Source of the DNA: Sphingomonadaceae bacterium
GTDB lineage: Bacteria; Pseudomonadota; Alphaproteobacteria; Sphingomonadales; Sphingomonadaceae
Assembly: GCA_016742125.1 (NCBI GenBank)
Contig: JACVCM010000026.1
Coordinates: 1-36,642 of the forward strand
Length of the DNA: 36,642 nt
Reading direction: 5' to 3'
Shown here in pieces: positions 31,498 to 36,642 of the stretch. A program made the translations under genes and the position numbers. The stretch's first letter is position 1, and every line of letters begins with the position of its first letter. The notes beneath the pieces are model-generated. The model had not been told where the DNA came from, ran no database searches, and worked only from the letters and a program-made list of their open reading frames with translations.

Positions 31498-31824
31498 ATG
31501 GATTCGCTTATGTTTCTGGCTGCTGCCACCGGTACAGGTGGTTCGGCCTTTTTTGTGCAGATTTTTCCTCTGGTCCTGATTTTCGTCGTATTCTATTTCT
31601 TCCTGATCCGCCCGCAGCAAAAGCGCGCCAAGGAACATGAGGCAAAAATCAATGCCGTCCAGAAGAATGATGAGGTCATTACCGGCGGCGGCCTGATGGG
31701 TAAGGTGACCAAGGTCGCCGACGATCATGTCGAAATCGAAATCGCGCCGAATGTCCGGGTCCGCGCGGTCAAGTCGACGCTTGCCAATGTCAGCCCACGC
31801 GGAACCAAGGCCGCCAATGATTGA
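31498..31824 (+). CDS. yajC: Preprotein translocase subunit YajC
   Basis: YajC is a small inner-membrane partner of SecDF. The 108 residues have one membrane segment (FFVQIFPLVLIFVVFYFFLI, about residues 16-38), then the hallmark RPQQKRAKEHEAKI and the soluble domain with GDxV-like DEVITGGGLMGKV and VEIEIAPNVRVR. ATG at 31498 with GGGGAT upstream is preferred; ATGs at 31477 and 31480 would add up to seven residues. It begins the yajC-secD-secF operon. Confidence 0.96.
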   Translation: MDSLMFLAAATGTGGSAFFVQIFPLVLIFVVFYFFLIRPQQKRAKEHEAKINAVQKNDEVITGGGLMGKVTKVADDHVEIEIAPNVRVRAVKSTLANVSPRGTKAAND

Positions 31825-31892
31825 CCACCGGGGTTGAATGGCGTGCGCGCCAACCCCAAATCCAGTCCTTCCAGTCCGTTCGGAACCTGTCC

Positions 31893-33491
31893 ATGCTAGA
31901 TTTTCCCCGTTGGCGCATCTGGATGCTCAACATCATCGTCCTTGCGGGCGTTTTGTTTGCCATTCCCAGCGTTCTGCCCGCAAATTTGCGCGCACAGCTT
32001 GCGCAGTTTGTGCCGACACCGACGATCAATCTCGGCCTCGATCTGGCGGGTGGCAGTCATATCCTCCTGGAAGCAGACACGTCGCAACTGGCGCAAACAC
32101 GGCTGGAATCGCTGGAAGACAGCGTTCGTGCAGCAATGCGCCGCGCCGAGCCGCGCATTGCGATAGAAGATGTGTCGCGCGCCAATGGGCAATTGAGCTT
32201 CATTGTCACCGATGCTTCGCAAATCGACGCCGCGCGCGAGGCATTGCAGTCGGTGACAAGCAATGCCACCGGGACGCGCGACTGGAATATCGGTTTCAAC
32301 GACGGCAATCGCATCGTTCTGACCCCTGCGAGCACTGGTGATGAAACCGCGCTCGACCAGGCGATGGACACCGCCAAGGATGTTATCGACCGCCGCATCA
32401 ACGCGCTCGGCACGCTTGAGCCGACGATCATCCGCCAGGGTGACAACCGCATCGTGGTGCAGGTTCCCGGCCTTGACGATCCTGAAGCGTTGAAGGCGCT
32501 GATCGGAAAGACCGCAAAACTCGAATTCAAACTGGTCGATGAGCAGGCTGATCCCGACCAGACCGCGAAGGGCGTCGCGCGCGTGGGCAGTCAGGTGCTG
32601 CCCTATCCCGATAACCCAACCGGCCTGCCAAATATTGCCGTGCGTCGGCTTGGAGGCATTGCGGGCGACAAGCTTGTAAAGGCCGATCAGACGTTCGACC
32701 CGCAAACCAATGAGCCTGCCGTCACCATTCAGTTCGATGGCGAGGGCGGACAAAAGTTCGCGCGGATGACGCAGCAGAATACAGGAAAGCTTTTTGCCAT
32801 CATTCTCGATGGTCAGGTCATTTCCGCGCCGCAGATTCGCGAGCCGATTTTTGGAGGCATATCGCAGATTTCGGGTAGCTTTACCGTCGAAAGTGCCAAC
32901 CAGCTGGCGATTGCATTGCGTTCGGGCGCGCTGCCGGTGGACCTCAAAATAGTGGAGGAAAGGTCTGTGGGACCGGATCTGGGCGCGGACTCGATCCGGC
33001 GCGGGGTTCTCGCTGCGATTATCGGTACCACCGCCATATTGGTCCTGATGTTTGCGGTCTACGGTCGTTTCGGGATGTACGCCAATATGGCGCTGGTTTT
33101 GAACGTTGCCATGATCCTCGGCGTCATGGCGATGGCGAATGCCACTCTTACGCTTCCTGGCATCGCCGGTTTCGTGCTGACGATCGGTGCGGCCGTCGAC
33201 GCCAACGTGCTGATCAATGAGCGCATTCGCGAGGAGTTGAAACGAGGTCGACGCGTCGTGCAGGCCATCGAGTTCGGATATAAGGAAGCCAGCCGCGCGA
33301 TTTTCGATGCGAACTCGACCAACGTGATCGCTGCGGTACTGCTGTTCATCTTCGGTTCCGGGCCGATTCGCGGTTTTGCGGTGGTTCTCATGATCGGCAT
33401 CGTCACCTCGGTCTTCACTGCCGTGACACTGACGCGCATGTGGGTCGCCGGGTGGGTCCGGCGCACCCGCCCGCAAGAATTGACGATTTGA
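31893..33491 (+). CDS. secD: Protein translocase subunit SecD
   Basis: SecD, with SecF, uses the proton gradient to pull secreted proteins out of the SecYEG channel. The 532 residues begin MLDFPRWRIWMLNIIVLAG. The first transmembrane helix is followed by GLDLAGGSHILLEAD, a large periplasmic P1 domain (about residues 50-340, including RRINALGTLEPTI and IVVQVPGLDDPE), and the RND-type membrane half with FAVYGRFGMYANMALVLNV and GFVLTIGAAVDANVLINERI near residue 440, which holds the conserved Asp. The frame opens earlier with a TTG at 31821, but the usual N-terminus starts at 31893. secF follows after 10 bases. Confidence 0.97.
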   Translation: MLDFPRWRIWMLNIIVLAGVLFAIPSVLPANLRAQLAQFVPTPTINLGLDLAGGSHILLEADTSQLAQTRLESLEDSVRAAMRRAEPRIAIEDVSRANGQLSFIVTDASQIDAAREALQSVTSNATGTRDWNIGFNDGNRIVLTPASTGDETALDQAMDTAKDVIDRRINALGTLEPTIIRQGDNRIVVQVPGLDDPEALKALIGKTAKLEFKLVDEQADPDQTAKGVARVGSQVLPYPDNPTGLPNIAVRRLGGIAGDKLVKADQTFDPQTNEPAVTIQFDGEGGQKFARMTQQNTGKLFAIILDGQVISAPQIREPIFGGISQISGSFTVESANQLAIALRSGALPVDLKIVEERSVGPDLGADSIRRGVLAAIIGTTAILVLMFAVYGRFGMYANMALVLNVAMILGVMAMANATLTLPGIAGFVLTIGAAVDANVLINERIREELKRGRRVVQAIEFGYKEASRAIFDANSTNVIAAVLLFIFGSGPIRGFAVVLMIGIVTSVFTAVTLTRMWVAGWVRRTRPQELTI

Positions 33492-33501
33492 GGAAAAGCC
33501 C

Positions 33502-34488
33502 ATGAAACTGCTCAAGCTTGTTCCCGACGATACCAATATCAACTTCCTCAAATGGCGCGTCCTCGCCTTTGCAATCAGCCTTGTCCTGATGGCGGCATCG
33601 ATCGGACTGGTCGCGACCAAGGGCCTGAATTTTGGCGTGGACTTTATCGGCGGCCAGATGATTCGCGCGACATTCGTGCAAAGTGCGGCGGCACCCGTGA
33701 CCGAATTGCGCGAAAAGGTAGGGGCGCTGGGATATGGCGAGCCGACCATCCAACGCTTCGGACAGGAAAACCAGGTCTCGATCCGGATGAAGCTTCCCGA
33801 AGGGGCCGACAAAAATCCCGAGCTGGCCAACACGATGGCGGTCAAGATTACCGACAAGCTGAAGGCCGATTACCCCGGTGTTCGCATCGATGGTGTCGAC
33901 TCGGTGTCGGGCAAGGTATCGGAAGAGCTGTTCAGCAAGGGGATATTGGCGCTGCTTGCGGCAATGGCCGGGGTGTCGCTCTATATCTGGATCAGGTTCG
34001 AATGGCAGTTCGGGGTGGGTGCGATATGGTCGCTGGTGCATGACGTGACGCTGACATTCGGCCTGTTTTCGCTGACCGGATGGGAATTCGACCTCAATAT
34101 CATTGCGGCGCTGCTGACGATCATCGGCTATTCGCTGAACGATACCGTTGTCATTTATGACCGAATTCGCGAGAATCTGATGAAATTCCGCAAGATGGAA
34201 ATGGCCTCGCTACTGAATCTTTCGGTCAATGAAACGCTGGCGCGAACGGTGATGACCAGCGTGTCTATCTCACTGCCGCTCGTCGTTCTGGTATTCTTCG
34301 GCCCTGACGTGATTTTCGGTTTCAGCGCGGCGATGGCGTTCGGGATTATCGTGGGCACCTATTCGTCAATCTATCAAGCTGCGCCGATCCTGATCTGGCT
34401 GAAAGTCGGGCCACACAGTTTCGTGCCGACAGAAAGCGCGGCGCCCCAAGCAGAGCGTATGGGGGAAAGTTTCGGGGCGCAGCCCTGA
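33502..34488 (+). CDS. secF: Protein translocase subunit SecF
   Basis: This is the SecD partner in proton-driven protein export, of the usual 328 residues. After an N-terminal cytosolic tail and one membrane helix comes LNFGVDFIGGQMIRATF (the SecF GIDFxGG motif). A short periplasmic domain follows, then five membrane helices with GVGAIWSLVHDVTLTFGLFSL, TIIGYSLNDTVVIYDRIREN and RTVMTSVSISLPLV. The signatures are intact. The gene converges with a glycosyltransferase; a REP palindrome lies across the two 3' ends. Confidence 0.97.
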   Translation: MKLLKLVPDDTNINFLKWRVLAFAISLVLMAASIGLVATKGLNFGVDFIGGQMIRATFVQSAAAPVTELREKVGALGYGEPTIQRFGQENQVSIRMKLPEGADKNPELANTMAVKITDKLKADYPGVRIDGVDSVSGKVSEELFSKGILALLAAMAGVSLYIWIRFEWQFGVGAIWSLVHDVTLTFGLFSLTGWEFDLNIIAALLTIIGYSLNDTVVIYDRIRENLMKFRKMEMASLLNLSVNETLARTVMTSVSISLPLVVLVFFGPDVIFGFSAAMAFGIIVGTYSSIYQAAPILIWLKVGPHSFVPTESAAPQAERMGESFGAQP

Positions 34489-34505
34489 AAATCGCTTAAG
34501 CTGTC

Positions 34506-34532
34506 GTCGTCCTGAAACCAATTCAGGATGAC
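34506..34532. repeat. REP-like palindrome (locus 3), single unit
   Basis: This is a 27-base unit in minus orientation: GTCATCCTGAA-TTGGT-TTCAGGACGAC, with the same stem as loci 1 and 2. It overlaps the 3' end of the glycosyltransferase, whose last codons TCG TCA TCC TGA lie inside it. It probably serves as a shared transcript end between convergent secF and the glycosyltransferase. Confidence 0.82.
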
Positions 34533-35701
34533 GAAGCAGGCATCGTGGCCACCTGCCGAAAAAACGCAGCCAGTTGCTTTGCATTTTCGTCCCATGAAAA
34601 CCGGCTGACATTGGCTGCAACGGCCTCGCGCGATGGCGGTTTGGCCAGGATGTGTCCGATTGCAGCAGCCACGGCATCCGGTGTCTGCGCCACAATCCGT
34701 CCCGCCTCTGGCGTCTTGACCAGTTCGCGGATCCCGCCGACGTCGCTTGCCACGATGGGCGTACCGCAAGCGAGCGATTCCACCCAGGCATTGGCAAGGC
34801 CCTCGCTCGAGGACACCAGCGCCATGACATCGGCAGCGGCGCACAGGGGAGGCAGGTCGCCGTGTGGCACGCTGCCCATAAACCGCACGCGGTCGGCAAC
34901 GCCTAGCCGCTCCGCGAGTGCCTGATAGTCGCGTTCGCTTTCGCCCCGCCCCGCCAGCATCAACGTGGCGCCAGGTAGCTCGGTTAGCGCCGCGATGAGC
35001 AAATCCTGCCGCTTTCGAGGGATTAACGCGCCGACACTGAGGATCAACGGCCCCGATATTCCGAGCTTTGCTTTCTCCGCAGCGCGGTCGCGCGGGACGA
35101 AGCGCGACTGGTCGAGCCCGGTATAATGCACCATGATCTTCTTCGCATCGATACCGAGCGCGACCATATCGGCTTTGAGGGCCGCCGATACTGCGAGCAG
35201 GCCCGCGGCCCTGTCGGCCGCTTCCAGAATCTGCGCCGTACAGCCGGGTTGCTGTCCCCAATGATGAATGTCTGCACCGCGCGCTTTGATGGTGAAGGGC
35301 AGACCGAGCACTTCGGCTACCCGCATCGCAGCCGGGCCATCGGGATAGAAAAACTCCGCATCGATGACATCGAAGCCGATTTCCGCGTGGAGTGTTTCTG
35401 CCAAAGGCAATATCGCGTTTGTGATCATGCGGGGATTCCACCGACCCCCGACTTTAGGGATCGCGGTAAAACGCGGACGGTAGACGTCGAGTTCGCCCCA
35501 CTGTTCCTCTATCGTAAACGCACGGGGCGCGGACTGTTCCTGAAAAAGGCTGAGTGGCCAGGGCGCGACACTGATGGGGTTGATGACGGTGACGGCGAAA
35601 TCGGGCACTGCGGTAAGGGCGGCGGTCTGACGTTCGACGAAGATGCCGAAATTGGGGCGGCTGTTCGACGGAAACAGCGTCGAGAGGGTGAGGACGCGCA
35701 A
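34523..35701 (-). CDS. GT4 family glycosyltransferase
   Basis: This is a 392-residue retaining glycosyltransferase of the GT-B fold. The N-terminal domain opens MRVLTLSTLFPSNSRPNFGIFVE. The C-terminal nucleotide-sugar domain has SVGALIPRKRQDLLIAAL, GRGESERDYQALAERL, VRFMGSVPHGDLPPLCAAAD and the E-x7-E signature SSSEGLANAWVESLACG with GTPIVAS. The acceptor and sugar cannot be told; exopolysaccharide or lipid glycosylation is likely. The start is an unusual TTG at 35701: an in-frame stop lies just upstream and MRVLTLSTLF is the familiar beginning. It follows the XRE regulator gene by nine bases, on the same strand. The last three residues (SSS) fall in the REP element. Confidence 0.9.
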   Translation of the reverse strand: MRVLTLSTLFPSNSRPNFGIFVERQTAALTAVPDFAVTVINPISVAPWPLSLFQEQSAPRAFTIEEQWGELDVYRPRFTAIPKVGGRWNPRMITNAILPLAETLHAEIGFDVIDAEFFYPDGPAAMRVAEVLGLPFTIKARGADIHHWGQQPGCTAQILEAADRAAGLLAVSAALKADMVALGIDAKKIMVHYTGLDQSRFVPRDRAAEKAKLGISGPLILSVGALIPRKRQDLLIAALTELPGATLMLAGRGESERDYQALAERLGVADRVRFMGSVPHGDLPPLCAAADVMALVSSSEGLANAWVESLACGTPIVASDVGGIRELVKTPEAGRIVAQTPDAVAAAIGHILAKPPSREAVAANVSRFSWDENAKQLAAFFRQVATMPASSS

Positions 35702-35710
35702 CGCAGGTGC

Positions 35711-36274
35711 CTAAAGCGCCCGCACCAACCGTACGGCCTTGGCAATCCACGCCGGGTCGGCCACCACTTGCTGGCGCGCGCCTGCTTCCAAAGGCAATAT
35801 GTGCAGCTTGCCGCCTTCGCGGCCTAGCAGGCGGCCGAAGATGAAACGCCCTCCAGGCCGGGGAACGAGGACATCGAGATTAAGCGCCGAGGCATAGGAA
35901 TCGGGTTGCAATTGCTCCATCCACAGCTCATCTCCACGCCGATATTCGCCAGTGGCCGCCGCAATCCGCATGCCGACCATGTTACCGCCGATATTGGGCA
36001 CCATGATACGTTCCTCCTTCGCCGGTCCATGCGTGCCATCGTCGTGCAGAACAGCCGCCACGGGAAGATATTGCTGGTCGGGCAGGGCAACAAGATCGCT
36101 GGAGTCGACCCCAAGCGCATCGGCGATACGGTTAATCCAGATCAGCGATAGCACCCGCGTTCCGGTCTCGAGCCGCCCGATAGTCTGCGCGGTCGTCTTG
36201 GGTTTGCAGCGCTCGGCAACATCGGCAAGTGTCAGCCCCTTCGCCTTGCGCACATCGCGGATACGGCTTTGCAT
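35711..36274 (-). CDS. XRE family regulator, phage CI-like with degenerate S24 domain
   Basis: The 187-residue regulator has an N-terminal helix-turn-helix (about residues 5-62: SRIRDVRKAKGLTLADVAE, TTAQTIGRLETG, IWINRIADALGVDSSDL) and a C-terminal domain shaped like the LexA/CI S24 fold (GDELWMEQLQPDS, ALNLDVLVPRPGGRFIFGRLLG, HILPLEAGARQQVV). The usual catalytic Ser-Met motif is replaced by GGNMVGM, so self-cleavage is not expected. A GGAGA lies eight bases before the ATG. It is divergent by 90 bases from the DUF6456-type gene and is probably its repressor and its own. It may be cotranscribed with the glycosyltransferase. Confidence 0.78.
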   Translation of the reverse strand: MQSRIRDVRKAKGLTLADVAERCKPKTTAQTIGRLETGTRVLSLIWINRIADALGVDSSDLVALPDQQYLPVAAVLHDDGTHGPAKEERIMVPNIGGNMVGMRIAAATGEYRRGDELWMEQLQPDSYASALNLDVLVPRPGGRFIFGRLLGREGGKLHILPLEAGARQQVVADPAWIAKAVRLVRAL

Positions 36275-36287
36275 CGATATTCTCCGA

Positions 36288-36317
36288 TTACCAGATAGGT
36301 TTTTTCTTTCCTACAAT
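36288..36317 (+). promoter_or_regulatory. Candidate promoter of the DUF6456-type gene, containing CTTTCCTACAA
   Basis: TTACCA (36288-36293), 18 bases, TACAAT (36312-36317) sits in the 90-base gap divergent from the XRE gene. The 11-base element CTTTCCTACAA (36306-36316) runs into the -10 and is identical to the one before the endolysin. TAGG-N9-CCTA (36296-36312) is a weak inverted repeat overlapping the spacer and may be the repressor site. Confidence 0.45.
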
Positions 36318-36364
36318 ATTCACCGCATGGCAATAGTGATTCGCACGATGAAGGAGACCCGCTT

Positions 36365-36571
36365 ATGCCCCGCAAAACCGCCGCTGCGCCAAAACATGCA
36401 GATCCACGACCGCTGGTAGAGAAGCCGCTGCACCGTGCTGGCACGGGGCGCGGAGCGCATCGGACGGTCACGGTCAATCTGGCCGAGTCGCCGCTTTCAT
36501 GGCTGCATGCACGGGGGCATCTGACCGATCGGCAGTTATTGGCGGGGGAGGAAGTTGCGCGGGCCCATTAA
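36365..36571 (+). pseudogene. DUF6456-type protein, apparently truncated at 68 residues
   Basis: I recognise the N-terminal part of a sphingomonad DUF6456 protein: RTVTVNLAESPLSWLHARGH followed by LTDRQLLAGEEVARAH. From memory the family is about 160-175 residues, and DUF6456 is found in the GafA/GafYZ activators of gene transfer agents. A strong AAGGAG lies before the ATG. The frame stops (TAA) just where relatives continue with a DYERA-like segment. Shifting one frame, bases from 36600 read MRGENVRLPGQRG, resembling the expected continuation. Either the gene is frameshifted or the last 70 bases, unusually rich in G-runs, hold sequencing errors at a contig end. Confidence 0.6.
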
Positions 36572-36642
36572 AGCGCGGGCAATGGGGCCCCGGGGGAGGA
36601 TGCGCGGGGAAAATGTGCGCCTGCCCGGCCAAAGAGGGGGTG

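Noticed and set aside
31896..33857. A 653-codon open frame on minus opposite secD and secF
   Set aside because: It lies antisense to two firmly identified genes, is low-complexity in character and resembles no protein; it arises from high GC and codon bias.
1..36642. CRISPR arrays, insertion sequences, rRNA genes or riboswitches
   Set aside because: No regularly spaced repeats, transposase, rRNA or known aptamer pattern was seen on reading both strands.

Overview
The window is a compact, high-GC chromosomal segment from an alphaproteobacterium, most likely Sphingomonadales (Sphingomonadaceae-like). The call rests on gene order and protein types: rdgB-rph divergent from hrcA-grpE, a vgr-related protein, a PCuAC lipoprotein, dnaK-dnaJ, radA-cvpA-scaffold-CPA2, aroK-aroB, xerD-accA, comF-grxC-DUF1178, and yajC-secD-secF. 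Species cannot be assigned from the sequence alone.

Layout. 1-2952: rdgB (cut by the window edge) and rph on minus, divergent from hrcA and grpE on plus. 3004-5545: a MATE exporter, a vgr-related protein and a copper-chaperone lipoprotein. 5546-8962: dnaK and dnaJ behind a convincing heat-shock (sigma-32 type) promoter, separated by a pair of inverted REP-like elements. 9014-13457: a lysozyme-family secreted protein, a periplasmic metallo-beta-lactamase-fold hydrolase and a large patatin-like hydrolase. 13551-17711: radA, cvpA, a NifU/IscU-like scaffold and a CPA2 potassium/proton antiporter, the last three overlapping end to start. 17702-19353: shikimate pathway aroK-aroB on minus. 19426-24888: a tiny membrane protein translationally coupled to a 605-residue secreted protein with a TTG start, then xerD-like, accA and a secreted M48 protease. 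24995-28416: two Flp pilins, mutT, an NDUFAF5/BioC-like methyltransferase, comF, grxC and DUF1178.

From 28452 to 31313 two tRNA genes, Arg(CCU) on plus and Pro(GGG) on minus, bracket an accessory block. It holds a ParS/RES-type toxin-antitoxin pair, an alanine-rich lipoprotein and an orphan lysis cassette (GTA-type holin plus GH108 endolysin) with no phage structural genes. 31498-34488 is the Sec accessory operon yajC-secD-secF. It is followed by a GT4 glycosyltransferase and an XRE regulator on minus, and a divergent DUF6456-type gene that appears broken at the window end.

The most interesting signal joins two places 5 kb apart. The endolysin-holin cassette and the DUF6456 gene share an identical 11-base element at nearly the same distance upstream of their start codons. 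The DUF6456 gene is divergent from a phage-CI-like XRE repressor. DUF6456 is, as I recall, part of the GafA/GafYZ activators of gene transfer agents (GTAs), and GTA release in Rhodobacter uses a GH108 endolysin and a GTA holin. The window may therefore contain the switch and the lysis module of a GTA whose structural genes lie elsewhere. This is an inference to be tested.
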